From assembly GCA_030652345.1 (NCBI GenBank), contig JAUSAU010000002.1:1-64000 (forward strand): 64,000 nt of DNA, read 5' to 3'. Source of the DNA: Coriobacteriia bacterium (GTDB lineage Bacteria; Actinomycetota; Coriobacteriia; Anaerosomatales; PALSA-660). Below, piece by piece: positions 17,001-24,980 of this stretch. A program made the position numbers and the translations under genes. A model generated the notes under the pieces. It had not been told where the DNA came from, did no database searches, and was given only the letters and a program-made list of their open reading frames with translations. Position 1 is the first letter of the stretch; each line of letters begins with the position of its first letter.

Positions 17001-17256
17001 CCTTCTCGAACCCGTGACAGCCCTTCCCGGAATTGACGCAGCCGCTCTCCTTCTCGGGCTTGTAGTCACTCGCCTTCGAGAAGTAGTGCTGGCGGTCGAT
17101 CGGAGGGTTCCATCCCGCAGCGAATGCCAGCGCGGCAACGACAAGGAGCATGAAGAGCGCGGTGTTGCGGCGCTTCTTGCGCTGAAGCTGTGCGGCGGCT
17201 GCCCTGGCCTCCGGGGACAGGTATCCACCCATGTATCCTGGGCGGTTCTGGTTCAA
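14035..17256 (-). CDS. Giant multiheme cytochrome c with about 29 haem-type motifs
   Basis: A 1073-residue protein with a basic N terminus, one membrane helix (residues about 33-48, signal anchor) and a long extracytoplasmic part filled with haem c motifs. I count 18 CXXCH sites (for example CATCH, CIPCH, CSSCH, CGECH, CFKCH, CVDCH). The wider variants are three CX4CH (CATSGCH, CTTTGCH, CATGGCH), two CX5CH, three CX6CH (such as CVNSGKGCH), one CX8CH and one CX10CH. One CXXCN site (CEDCN, residues 228-232) lacks the histidine. Many lone histidines could be distal ligands. Such proteins carry electrons across the cell wall to extracellular acceptors. The start is TTG 17256 with ATG 17232 (AGGA upstream) as a strong alternative. 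No known cytochrome family is assigned. Confidence 0.88.
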   Translation of the reverse strand: MNQNRPGYMGGYLSPEARAAAAQLQRKKRRNTALFMLLVVAALAFAAGWNPPIDRQHYFSKASDYKPEKESGCVNSGKGCHGFEKEYRDFNAYHPNTSCATCHEYQGVGCIPCHKPEQHECSSCHDGTVPNVVDRVRLTDPYPKGHYRETSHTAMGTDMAVRMTAVPGGKASAACSGCHSRDLRTSHTDVPQVDGSTYGPVVGCGECHNDTRASGLDQVLKKWKKRRCEDCNKKDSYAPMHATDVATAVAGTGPLDCGDTGSGCHAVNDLHRLHADAPKDCSGSPKAGERGCHDLTLQASVPTETACGGAAACHRAYANDKLSHKNDAEVHSATNRVPASDTSYKRTACGDCHRMDPDGHSLIDEHALPTSERSRSSLDDCRNCHNAPASELAIKDKWADRNTVDSCAVCHSGGDLPEAHTGGGFNVLHTVAADSGGCAGTGPGCHPAVDLSQVGTPTVTANIHRDCLRCHDWRERGGNLAYDPDKKTCGSGRACHGLARQYDPRSAVHAGAGGRADGTDAAHHVAGAAQYADVYADAKSGLSTACGACHSMALGTEHARPNSELTTSASALTRCVACHDRDYGVAGIVKSSWSTKSTAAACAACHSRAGAKPVHSRVETVHVGTTLKPDGSISSTACATSGCHRSTDLRVLHMRTGCTTTGCHAATGDISGRRARSCGGVDPFTSCHTGDPHPSHDANATGTVNGVTYGIAENRGCFGCHFEDLQDEHAKALPEMEAPGVNSCRVCHYDPADPGSGAFSTRPDVIAAIANHDRRCVACHSSGTSHDGPDGVASPHKRTSGAAVLPQGFVWSDPLSDWHEAFTSVTGGGHNALPGSAAGATAKAFPLTAFVIDGSPYTWALPANEGTTTWLTPARYGTVASTQADHLTLTCDGCHSFGGAPAGPHGASVKVNIDPAYSQTEYANPTAGDAQFEATGTSRVVCFKCHPMQRSYDPTTGPGGNVVHSQHVRHGGAYTGTAHEVGEKCVDCHVRIPHAWRRPRLLVRTIAGADGAAVDTFPYVRSGHDGLRGVVLRSFTAPGDLTADACATGGCHNSHTAVSHPQPSDIPTAIYWP

Positions 17257-17333
17257 GGACCCTGCTCTCCTCCCGACACGGAATGCGTGCCACTCACCTC
17301 GTGCGGGTCGTCATCGCGGGCGCGAGCGGATCT

Positions 17334-17351
17334 TCGGCCCTCAAGGGCCGA
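17334..17351 (-). terminator. Short hairpin after the 67-residue protein gene
   Basis: TCGGCCC-TCAA-GGGCCGA, a 7-bp stem with a four-base loop, 15 bases beyond the stop of the minus-strand gene at 17366 and before the cytochrome gene. No T-run. It could separate or attenuate transcription between the two genes. Confidence 0.45.
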
Positions 17352-17365
17352 CGGTGAGGTACGCC

Positions 17366-17569
17366 TCAGTCGAGACGGATGCCGAACACTTCCATGGCCG
17401 CGTTGCGCAGCGCCTGGAGCTTCTCGGCGTCATCGGGGTCTTCGGGCTTGACGAGCGTGATGATGAAACCGCAGCGCATCGCCAACTGCCCGCGTGACTT
17501 GAACACATCGAGGTTGTTCTTCTCGATGTGCTCCTGGATGCGCGTCGCGTAGTCGTAGAGCTTCCCCAT
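17366..17569 (-). CDS. Small conserved-looking protein of unknown function
   Basis: A 67-residue soluble protein (MGKLYDYATRIQEHIEKNNL onward), mostly predicted helix with a short strand (CGFIITLVKPEDPDD) in the middle. The ATG at 17569 has GAGGGG six bases upstream, and a readable promoter lies further up. The amphipathic helices around a hydrophobic strand suggest a small alpha-beta fold rather than a random frame. It is directly upstream of the multiheme cytochrome on the same strand, so the two may be co-expressed. No function is assigned. Confidence 0.6.
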   Translation of the reverse strand: MGKLYDYATRIQEHIEKNNLDVFKSRGQLAMRCGFIITLVKPEDPDDAEKLQALRNAAMEVFGIRLD

Positions 17570-17632
17570 GTCGTCCCCTCTTGAAAGTGCGTTCGCGCGG
17601 ATGCCCCGGCCGCGCCTGTGCGTCGCGACGCG

Positions 17633-17661
17633 ATAATACTGGCTTAACCTGCAGCGCACAA
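17633..17661 (-). promoter_or_regulatory. Candidate sigma-70-type promoter upstream of the small protein and cytochrome
   Basis: On the minus strand TTGTGC (17661-17656), a 17-base spacer and TATTAT (17638-17633). The -10 matches five of six consensus positions and the -35 three of six. The -10 lies 64 bases upstream of the ATG at 17569. Confidence 0.4.
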
Positions 17662-17825
17662 CGTCGACGATGTGGGGACGCGCCGTGCGGTCGACGCCGT
17701 GCGACGACGGATTGCCGAGCGGTACTGGCGGTGCGGGGGAGCCGCATGGCCTCAGCCGTCCATCGGGTGAGGCGATAGAACATCCGCTCCATGCCGAAAC
17801 ACAAGGAAGAGAAGGACGGAGTGTC

Positions 17826-19262
17826 ATGGAGGGGACGGGACGATCGCCGATCCGGCGGTTGCTCGACGGTGTCGTCGAGCCCGCGGCGTCCGTGCGCCGT
17901 CCCGAGGACCGCAGCACCGCCCGCCTGATCGCGTCCATGATCATCGGACCGGCGGCTCTGGCGGTCGCCGCGCTCGCGGCGTGGGCCCTGACCGGGCCGG
18001 GAGCGGTCATCGCGAACGTCGAGGTGGTGGTGATCGGCGCCGCCCTGCCGTTCTTCGCCGCGGCCTTCATGCTCTGCCGACGCGGCCGCAACCGAATGGC
18101 GGTCTGGATCCTTGTGGTGGCGTCATCCTGCACGGTCTTCGCCCTGCAGGTATCGGCGCTGCTCGGATACAACCCGCTGTACAAACCGCACGACGCCGTC
18201 GTGCTCGTCTTCCTCGTGGTGCCCGTCGTGCTCGCCGGAACGGTGCTGTCCCGCAGGGAGACCGTCCTCATCGCCGTGGCCGAGGTCGCTGCCATCCTGC
18301 TCGTACCGATCGCGATGCCGGTAGTCACCTACGAACTCCTCGTCGGAGGGCCGGTCCTTCTCGTCACCGTGGTGTCCATCCTCACGGTCTCCTTCTCCGC
18401 CTACCGCGAACGGATCGAGCACCTCCGACGTGCCGAACTCGTGGCTGAGATAGCGGAGCGCCGGACCGCCGAGATGGAACTCGGCCGCCATCGCGACGAG
18501 CTCGAGGTACTGGTCCGGGAGCGGACGGTGGGCCTCGAGCGGGCGATGGACGAACTCCTCGAGGCGAACGAGGCGAAGAGCCGCTTCCTCGCGAACATGA
18601 GCCACGAGCTGCGGACGCCGCTGAACTCGATCATCGGTTTCACCGGCGTCATGCGCCAGCGCCTCGCGGGACCGCTCACCGAGGAGCAGTCGCGTCAGCT
18701 CGGCATGGTCGACCGGTCGTCGCGGCACCTGCTGGGCCTCATCAATCAACTGCTCGACCTGGCGCGCATCGAGGCCGGCGCCGAGACGTTCGACCCTGAG
18801 ACGTTCGCCGTCGCCGACCTCCTCGATGAGGTGGGAGACGTGATCGGGCCGCTCGCCGATGTGAAGGGCCTGTCGATCACCGTCGATCACGGTCCGCTCG
18901 GTGACCACGGCTACATCACCTCGGACCGCGGGAAGGTGCGCCAGATACTGCTCAACCTCACGGGGAACGCGGTGAAGTTCACCGAGCGCGGTGGAGTCAC
19001 GCTCGCCGCCACACCCTATGGTGACCTGGTGCTCTTCACCGTCAGCGACTCGGGCATCGGCATCCCTGACGACGAGATCGCCCACATCTTCGACGAGTAC
19101 CGGCAGGTGATCGGCGCCGAGGGCGGCAAGCCCATCGGGACGGGCCTCGGGCTCACGGTCTCTCGCCGTCTCGCGGTGCTGCTGGGGGGCGATATCGAGG
19201 TGGAGAGCGAGGTCGGCGTCGGCTCCCGATTCCTGGTGACGGTGGCCACGAAGTGCGGGTGA
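17826..19262 (+). CDS. Membrane sensor histidine kinase
   Basis: A 478-residue kinase. Residues about 35-200 form roughly six membrane helices with no obvious external sensor loop. A coiled coil follows (ERRTAEMELGRHRDELEVLV). The HisKA phosphorylation site is in NMSHELRTPLNSIIGF, and the ATPase domain has the N box RQILLNLTGNAVKFT, the G1 box DSGIGIP and the G2 box GTGLGLTVS. The ATG at 17826 has GGAG four bases upstream; the longer frame to 17670 has no family similarity. No response regulator is adjacent, so it is an orphan kinase. It probably senses a membrane or intramembrane signal. Confidence 0.9.
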   Translation: MEGTGRSPIRRLLDGVVEPAASVRRPEDRSTARLIASMIIGPAALAVAALAAWALTGPGAVIANVEVVVIGAALPFFAAAFMLCRRGRNRMAVWILVVASSCTVFALQVSALLGYNPLYKPHDAVVLVFLVVPVVLAGTVLSRRETVLIAVAEVAAILLVPIAMPVVTYELLVGGPVLLVTVVSILTVSFSAYRERIEHLRRAELVAEIAERRTAEMELGRHRDELEVLVRERTVGLERAMDELLEANEAKSRFLANMSHELRTPLNSIIGFTGVMRQRLAGPLTEEQSRQLGMVDRSSRHLLGLINQLLDLARIEAGAETFDPETFAVADLLDEVGDVIGPLADVKGLSITVDHGPLGDHGYITSDRGKVRQILLNLTGNAVKFTERGGVTLAATPYGDLVLFTVSDSGIGIPDDEIAHIFDEYRQVIGAEGGKPIGTGLGLTVSRRLAVLLGGDIEVESEVGVGSRFLVTVATKCG

Positions 19263-19279
19263 GCGCGATCGTCAGCGTC

Positions 19280-20536
19280 CTACCGGACGACCACCCGGGC
19301 AGCGCGTGACAGCGAGGGCCTCCGACCGAGATCGCCGGCGAAGCGCGCGCGATAGTAGTAGGTACCGCGGACCCGCAGGCGCGTCGTGATGCGCCACGAC
19401 CCTGAGGACGCCGTCCGAACGGTGGCCGCACGGACCCAGACGCGGCTTCCGGGGCGACGCACCTCGATGGAGACCGGCGAGCGGTAGCGCCCCGGCCGGA
19501 GCACACCGGCGAGCGTGAAGGACCGCGAGCGATACACCGTGCGCCTGCTCGGGGAGATCGTCATCAACGGCGCGGTCTTGTTGAGCCAACCCGTTCCGGA
19601 GGATCCGGCGACGAACGCCTGGACGCTGCTCGCACACGTGTCGATGCGCCAGGCCCGGTCGCTGTTGACGTGGAACCAGCCGATCCCGAGAAGCAGCGGG
19701 AACTTCACCGGGACGACGCGGAACATCTCGGCGATCCATCCGGCCTTGTCGCCGCTGGTCGCGCAGCCGGTCTCGGCGACGAACATGGGCTTGTCTGAGA
19801 TCGCCCGGAGCTGCGCATACGCGGGAGCGAAGAGGCTCTCGAACGACCGCCATTTCATGTTGGGGTCCTTCGGGTCCGGCCCGAAGTTGTAGCCGTCGAG
19901 CGCCATGTAGTCGACGTAGGCGTCGCCGGGCCAGTAGGTCGCGATAGCGTTGTCGGGGCGCTTGTCGACCGACGGGATGCTCTCGATGTTCGGGCACCAG
20001 ACGAACTTCACGTTCGTCGCCCCCTCGGCATCGAAGATCTCCCAGATGTGGCGCCAGGCCGGGACGAAGTCCGCGGGTGTATTCGTCTCGGCCGTCCCGC
20101 CCCACGTATACCAGTTGCCGTTCATCTCGTGGAGCGGACGGAGCCAGACCTCGCGCCCGAAGGCGGCCGCCTCGCGCGCATACGAGCGCAGGTACGCGTC
20201 ACATCGGCCGTTCGCGATGTCCCGGAGCGTGATCGGCGCACCGGTGGAGCCCTTGAACTCGAGCGTGATGAGCGGCATCGCTCCGTGAGCGATGACGGCG
20301 CTCGCCTCGTCGGAGGTGAAGCCCTCCTCGAAGTTCTGGAAGTAGTTCCTCACGCCGGCGCGCAGGGCGACCTTGGACTCGAGCGCGGCAAGGTCGGATG
20401 TGTCAGCCGGGGCGCCCGGGATGTAGAAGCCGACCCAGCGTTTGGTCGGCGCCGTGACCTCTGCCGCGGACGCGACCGTCGCGGTGCCTGACGGCGCGAC
20501 GAGCGCGCACGCCAGCACGGCGGTTGCGATCCTCAT
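19280..20536 (-). CDS. Secreted glycoside hydrolase family 26 protein with C-terminal Ig-like domain
   Basis: A 418-residue exported protein. The signal peptide is residues 1 to about 24 (ATAVLACALVAPSGTATVAS). The GH26 barrel has the acid/base glutamate E137 in LRPLHEMNG and the nucleophile E255 in FVAETG, with NWYTWGG between, as in beta-mannanases and related lichenases. The last 95 residues (ISPSRRTVYRSRSFTLAGVL onward) form an Ig-like beta domain common on actinobacterial secreted proteins. It presumably cleaves a beta-mannan or related glycan outside the cell. The start is uncertain: ATG 20536 sits right before the signal peptide, and GTG 20557 and 20629 are alternatives. It follows the radical SAM gene on the same strand. 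Confidence 0.82.
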   Translation of the reverse strand: MRIATAVLACALVAPSGTATVASAAEVTAPTKRWVGFYIPGAPADTSDLAALESKVALRAGVRNYFQNFEEGFTSDEASAVIAHGAMPLITLEFKGSTGAPITLRDIANGRCDAYLRSYAREAAAFGREVWLRPLHEMNGNWYTWGGTAETNTPADFVPAWRHIWEIFDAEGATNVKFVWCPNIESIPSVDKRPDNAIATYWPGDAYVDYMALDGYNFGPDPKDPNMKWRSFESLFAPAYAQLRAISDKPMFVAETGCATSGDKAGWIAEMFRVVPVKFPLLLGIGWFHVNSDRAWRIDTCASSVQAFVAGSSGTGWLNKTAPLMTISPSRRTVYRSRSFTLAGVLRPGRYRSPVSIEVRRPGSRVWVRAATVRTASSGSWRITTRLRVRGTYYYRARFAGDLGRRPSLSRAARVVVR

Positions 20537-20641
20537 GGCCACGCGGTTGAGCGTCACGTCCTTGGGCTTCCCTGCGGCGACCGGCGTTGACGCGGTCAGG
20601 ATACCACCGTGGGATGAGGATGCTCTCACGTCGCAGGCGGA

Positions 20642-22108
20642 TCAGGCCTTCGGCGCGCCCATGCCCGGCATGCCGTGCGGCATCTCCTCGCCGAGGAAGT
20701 CGAACCGGTCGCCGTAGTCCTTCATCATCTGCTCGAACGCGCTCATCATGTAGCGGCGCTTGAAGCCGTCCGGCAGGTCGGCCACTTCCTTCATCTTCTG
20801 GCCGTAGAAGGTCATGTAGCACTTGGCGAGCGCGCGATAGACGTCGTCGAGCGACATCTCGTACGGCTCGATGATCGGCGTCATGAGGTTGTACTTCGAG
20901 TAGTCGAAGACGCGGATCCGGTCCTTCATCTCCTCGTGGAGCGGCGTGAACGGCATCGGCGTGATGACCGGGAAGACCGCGATGTCGGGGTTGAGCCGCA
21001 CCGCTTCCGCCGCGGTCTTGGCGATGGTCTCCCATGTCTCGTTCGGAAATCCGATCATGAACGACGCCTCGGTCATGATGTCGTGCTCGCGCAGGAGATC
21101 GATCGCGCGCTTGTTCATGTCGACATCGGTGCCCTTGTTGAGACTCGAGAGCATCTCGTCGGAGCTGCTCTCCGCACCGAGGTACATGTGGATGATGCCG
21201 GCGGCCTTGTACTTGGGCAGCAGGTCCTCGTCGCGGATGATGTCCTCGACGCGCGTCTCCATCAGCAGGTGGACGTCGAGGTCCGCCTCGATGAGCAGGT
21301 CGAGCTGCTGCTCCCAGCGGTCGCGCTCGTTGGTCGGATACGGGTCGATGAGGGTGATGAACTCGACCTCGTACTGCTCGACGAGCAGCCGGATCTCCTC
21401 GACGACCTTGCGCGGGTCGCGCGCGCGCCAATCCCCGCGCCAGAACTTGCGGTGCGAACAGAACGAGCAGCCCATCATGCAGCCGCGGGTCGTCAGGATG
21501 GACGCCATCCGGCCCCAGGGCTCGATGTTGTAGTGGTACAGGCTCCAGTCGAGCAGGTGCCACGCCGGAGTGTAGGAATCCAGATCCGCGATATGCGGGC
21601 GCATCGGCGTGGCGACGATCGACTCCCCGTCCCGGTACGCGACGCCCTCGACGGTGGTCGCGGTGCCGTCGGCGATCCCCGCCAGCAGCGCCGGGAGCGT
21701 CTCCTCCATCTCGCCCCGGAGCACGTAGTCGACCGCGCAGTCGGGCGCGGACAGGATCTCGTCGTAGAGGAACGTGGGATGCGGTCCGCCGATGATGGTC
21801 ACGATGCCGGCCGAGACCTGCTTCGCGATGGCCAGGGTCTGCAGCGCAGCCGGAACGGTGGCGGTACTGATCGCACCCGAGACCGGGAGGTAGTCGAGCG
21901 ACACGACGACGTCAGGCGCGTACGACGCGATCTCGGCGCGTACGTCGTCGAAGGAGAAGCCGTTGTTCATCGCGTCGCACAGCCGCGCCTCGTGCCCCGC
22001 GTCGAGCGCAGCGCCGGCGAGGTAGGCGAGCTGGAGAGGCGGCCACGTCCCGATGACCTGGACGCCCCAGCAACGATACGGCGGCGCGATGAAGAGTACC
22101 TTTGCCAT
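20642..22108 (-). CDS. B12-binding-fold radical SAM protein, substrate unknown
   Basis: A 488-residue enzyme of the BchE-like class. The N-terminal 150 residues form a cobalamin-binding-type fold (VLFIAPPYRCWGV, VVVSLDYLPVSGA, TIIGGPHPTF), but the usual DxHxxG is DAMNNG, so the histidine ligand is missing. The radical SAM motif is C210-MMG-C214-SF-C217. Downstream motifs LGAESSSDEMLSSLNKGTD and FMIGFPNETWETI are standard for the class. The C-terminal 100 residues hold a Met-rich tail (FLGEEMPHGMPGMGAPKA). Known relatives act in tetrapyrrole, hopanoid and methyl-transfer chemistry; nothing here fixes the substrate. It is divergent from the lipoprotein gene at 22273. Confidence 0.85.
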   Translation of the reverse strand: MAKVLFIAPPYRCWGVQVIGTWPPLQLAYLAGAALDAGHEARLCDAMNNGFSFDDVRAEIASYAPDVVVSLDYLPVSGAISTATVPAALQTLAIAKQVSAGIVTIIGGPHPTFLYDEILSAPDCAVDYVLRGEMEETLPALLAGIADGTATTVEGVAYRDGESIVATPMRPHIADLDSYTPAWHLLDWSLYHYNIEPWGRMASILTTRGCMMGCSFCSHRKFWRGDWRARDPRKVVEEIRLLVEQYEVEFITLIDPYPTNERDRWEQQLDLLIEADLDVHLLMETRVEDIIRDEDLLPKYKAAGIIHMYLGAESSSDEMLSSLNKGTDVDMNKRAIDLLREHDIMTEASFMIGFPNETWETIAKTAAEAVRLNPDIAVFPVITPMPFTPLHEEMKDRIRVFDYSKYNLMTPIIEPYEMSLDDVYRALAKCYMTFYGQKMKEVADLPDGFKRRYMMSAFEQMMKDYGDRFDFLGEEMPHGMPGMGAPKA

Positions 22109-22272
22109 CGATGTCTCACTCTCGCGTTACGAATATGGATCCACACGGCCCCGGTGTCGGGGGCCGAACAGTAGCATCGGCGTCATATGAGTTTATCTCA
22201 CTCCGCAAGTGGGATGCCGCGCCCCCCGCCGGGGTACGAATCCAGCACACGCCTGCGAAGGAGCTGAGCGAC

Positions 22273-23553
22273 ATGACGGTCCACTGGGACGGTAGACGCG
22301 GACGCAAGGCCCTCCCGCTCGGCTTGGCTCTCCTCGGCGCGCTTGCCATGACGCTCGGACTGACCGCGTGCGTATTCCCCCGGATCGGCCCACGCACTTC
22401 CGGAGAGCAGACGACGTACGCCGCTCCTGATCCAGTCGACATCACCGTCAGGACCGACGCGAAGCGCGCCGCGAGCGCGGTCGTCTCGTCCGCGGGCGGA
22501 AGCGTATCGGCGCTCGGTGCGGACGGCACGAAGTTCACCCTCACCTTCCCGAAGGGCGCCATACAGGGCGCCGAGAAGATCACTCTGACGCCCGTCTCGA
22601 CGGCCGACGGGCTTCCCTTCAGCGGCGGTCTGACGGGTGCCGTGCAGCTGGCGCCGGAGGGACTGCGACTGTTCGCTCCCGCGATACTGCGCATCGAGTC
22701 GCCCAAGACCACAGCGGCCAAGGGATTCGAGACAGTGGCGTTCGCCTACCACGAGAACGGCAAGGGGCTCTACCTGACCCCGGCGGAGGTCAAGAACGGT
22801 GCGCTGAGCATGGAGGTATGGCACTTCAGCGGAGGTGGCGGCGCGCAGGCGACCCCGACCGAGGTCCAGACCCAGCAGACGCAGCACGTGCCCTCGATCG
22901 CCGAGGACGCTTCCACACAGCGGATACGCGAGTACATCGGACGCCAGCGCGACGCCGAGATGACCGGCCAGGAGCCGGACCCGAACCTCCCCAACCAGAT
23001 CCAGGACTACCTGCAAGAGTCCTACGACAGCGACGTCGGGCCCGCGCTTCCCGTCGCACTGAAGGATTGCAGCAAGGCGAAGCCCATCATGTCTCGGGCG
23101 CTCGAATGGTCCAGACGGGTGCAGATGATGCTCATCGGGGGTGACCCCGCCAAGACCGCCAAGCTCTTGGCGTTGTGCGACGACATCAGGGACACCTACG
23201 AGAAGGTCAAGAAGAAGTGCTGGAGCGGATACCGTGCGACCGGCTCCTTCGGGGAGGGCACGTTCTCGGGCACGATAGCCTCGCTCGAGAAACCGTTCGT
23301 CCTCACGATCACCGCTCCCGGCGCCGAGACGCAGCTCACGTTCACGCCCTCCGGACCCGAGGCCGGCACCTTCAAGATCGACGGCCACGCGCAGGGCGGC
23401 GCGGTCTTCAGCGGGAGCGGCACCTACACAGTCAAGGACGCGGGCACGACGTCACCAACACTGATCACCAATGATGCGGGGAAGACCACGGCTCCCGGCA
23501 GGACGTTCAGTTGGGGGCACAACGTGCCCATCCCCCTGGTAACTGCCGAGTAG
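22273..23553 (+). CDS. Putative lipoprotein with a ZU5-like domain
   Basis: A 426-residue protein. The N terminus has a positively charged start, a hydrophobic stretch and a lipobox LTAC, so it should be lipid-anchored outside the membrane. Residues about 65-150 (GGSVSALGADGTKFTLTFPK, then AEKITLTPVS) resemble the ZU5-like domain seen in bacterial surface proteins. The middle is a charged helical region with two possible disulfide cysteines (DCSKAK, LCDDIRD), followed by a C-terminal beta-rich domain. The ATG at 22273 has AAGGAG nine bases upstream. The function is unknown. Confidence 0.75.
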   Translation: MTVHWDGRRGRKALPLGLALLGALAMTLGLTACVFPRIGPRTSGEQTTYAAPDPVDITVRTDAKRAASAVVSSAGGSVSALGADGTKFTLTFPKGAIQGAEKITLTPVSTADGLPFSGGLTGAVQLAPEGLRLFAPAILRIESPKTTAAKGFETVAFAYHENGKGLYLTPAEVKNGALSMEVWHFSGGGGAQATPTEVQTQQTQHVPSIAEDASTQRIREYIGRQRDAEMTGQEPDPNLPNQIQDYLQESYDSDVGPALPVALKDCSKAKPIMSRALEWSRRVQMMLIGGDPAKTAKLLALCDDIRDTYEKVKKKCWSGYRATGSFGEGTFSGTIASLEKPFVLTITAPGAETQLTFTPSGPEAGTFKIDGHAQGGAVFSGSGTYTVKDAGTTSPTLITNDAGKTTAPGRTFSWGHNVPIPLVTAE

Positions 23554-23606
23554 CGTCCGGGGACAGAGCTACACACATGCGGGGCTCGGCGCCCGGCAGA
23601 GCGTGG

Positions 23607-24695
23607 CTACCGCTTCCCCGTGGCCCAGTGGGTCTGACACGCCATCACGAGCCGGGTCATCAGGTTGTACGAAAGGGAGCGCTTCTTGATCTGGTTGACG
23701 GTGCCGGAGATGTAGAGGTCGAGCTTCGGCACGTGGTAGAGGACCGCACCCGACGCCCCCGAGTGGCCCACCATCGGTGGCACCTCGGTGAACAGGGTGT
23801 AGTAGCGCGGGAGTGCGAATCGCATCACGCCGACGCCGTACTCGAGCGGCGGGAAGATCGGCCTCCAGTCGCGCAGCATCTCGTCCAGATACGCAGCCGG
23901 GAACAGCCGGCCGTCCATGAAGGCTCTCAGGAACGCGATGCCATCAGCGGTGGTCGAGACGATGCCGCCATCGGCCCGGACGGACGCCATAGCAAGCGGG
24001 ATCGTCACCGGCTTCGTGCCGTAGAGCATCGTGTCGACCTCTCCATAGCGATCGAGCGTCTCGCGCGTGAAGGGGTACGTCCGCCGCAGGCCGAGCGGCT
24101 CGAGGATCCGGCGTCGGAGCGCCTCTTCGTAGGCGACCCCATCCACCGCCTCGACGACCGCACCGAGCAGCTGATAATTGGTGTCGGAGTAGAACGCCTT
24201 GCCCGGGCTCGACGGCGGGAACTGCGGCGTCAGCCCCCGCGCGATGCGCAGCACATCAGCGAAGTCCCACCCGAAGTCATCGCGCAGGGCGTCCCCGATC
24301 TGGGTGGAGCCGTCCGCCCGACGCTGCTCGAAGTAGTCCCCGATGCCGGAGGTGTGCGCGAGCAGTTCTCTCACGGTGATTCGCTCACTCGAGTCGACGC
24401 CCTGCAGCACGTGGAGACCCGCCATGACGCCGGGTCCGAGGTAGTGCGCCGCAGGCGTGTCGAGGTCGAGACGCCCCTCCGAGCGCAGCTGCATGACCAG
24501 GGCCGTCACGTACAGTTTCGTGGTGCTGGCGATGAAGTACTGCGGGGAGTGATCGGCGGAGTCCCACTCCCATTCCCAGCCCCGGCTCGGCGACGCGAGG
24601 GCGAAACTCACCCCGTTGGTGTCGGGACGGGCGTCGTAGGCGCCGAGTGTCTTGGCGAGGCGCCGCTCGAGCTCGGCTTGATCCGCAACCTGCAT
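23607..24695 (-). CDS. Serine hydrolase of the beta-lactamase/esterase (class C-like) family
   Basis: A 362-residue cytoplasmic-looking protein without a signal peptide. The nucleophile motif SxxK is STTK in FIASTTKLYVTAL, the second motif is YSDTNY (Y-x-x-T-N, replacing Y-x-N) and the third is GHSGA in place of KTG. Such enzymes are more often esterases or peptidases (EstB, D-aminopeptidase-like) than true beta-lactamases. The ATG at 24695 is preceded by GGAGGG; the frame remains open upstream through the tRNA region but without family sequence. It stands alone between the lipoprotein gene and tRNA-Leu. Confidence 0.82.
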   Translation of the reverse strand: MQVADQAELERRLAKTLGAYDARPDTNGVSFALASPSRGWEWEWDSADHSPQYFIASTTKLYVTALVMQLRSEGRLDLDTPAAHYLGPGVMAGLHVLQGVDSSERITVRELLAHTSGIGDYFEQRRADGSTQIGDALRDDFGWDFADVLRIARGLTPQFPPSSPGKAFYSDTNYQLLGAVVEAVDGVAYEEALRRRILEPLGLRRTYPFTRETLDRYGEVDTMLYGTKPVTIPLAMASVRADGGIVSTTADGIAFLRAFMDGRLFPAAYLDEMLRDWRPIFPPLEYGVGVMRFALPRYYTLFTEVPPMVGHSGASGAVLYHVPKLDLYISGTVNQIKKRSLSYNLMTRLVMACQTHWATGKR

Positions 24696-24939
24696 CGGTC
24701 CCTGCCCTCCGCTCTGGTTCTCTCGGGCATACGGTGTGGCGAACCGCCTGTCCCAGGCGCCGTTCTTCTTGAGCATTCCCGTCCACCGGGACTTCTGTGC
24801 TCCTCGGACGTCCTGTTCGCGGACTTCGAGTTCGGGATCCGTGCGCTCGCGCGCGGCCTTCTGGACTGCGCGAGACCACCCGCCACGCCGGGCGATACCG
24901 CCTGAGCAAGGCAGCACATCGACTCCGACCGCAAAGAGA

Positions 24940-24968
24940 GCGACCCCATCCGCATCGGATGAGGTCGC
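24940..24968 (-). terminator. Terminator of tRNA-Leu
   Basis: Hairpin GCGACCTCATCCG / CGGATGGGGTCGC on the minus strand with one T-G pair and a three-base loop, followed by TCTCTTTG. It begins 12 bases past the encoded CCA of the tRNA, as expected for an intrinsic terminator. Confidence 0.8.
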
Positions 24969-24980
24969 TGTTGAGTGCTG

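Noticed and set aside
22146..22166. CGGCCCC/GGGGCCG hairpin in the leader of the lipoprotein gene.
   Set aside because: Short stem with no recognisable riboswitch or operator context; could be chance at this GC.
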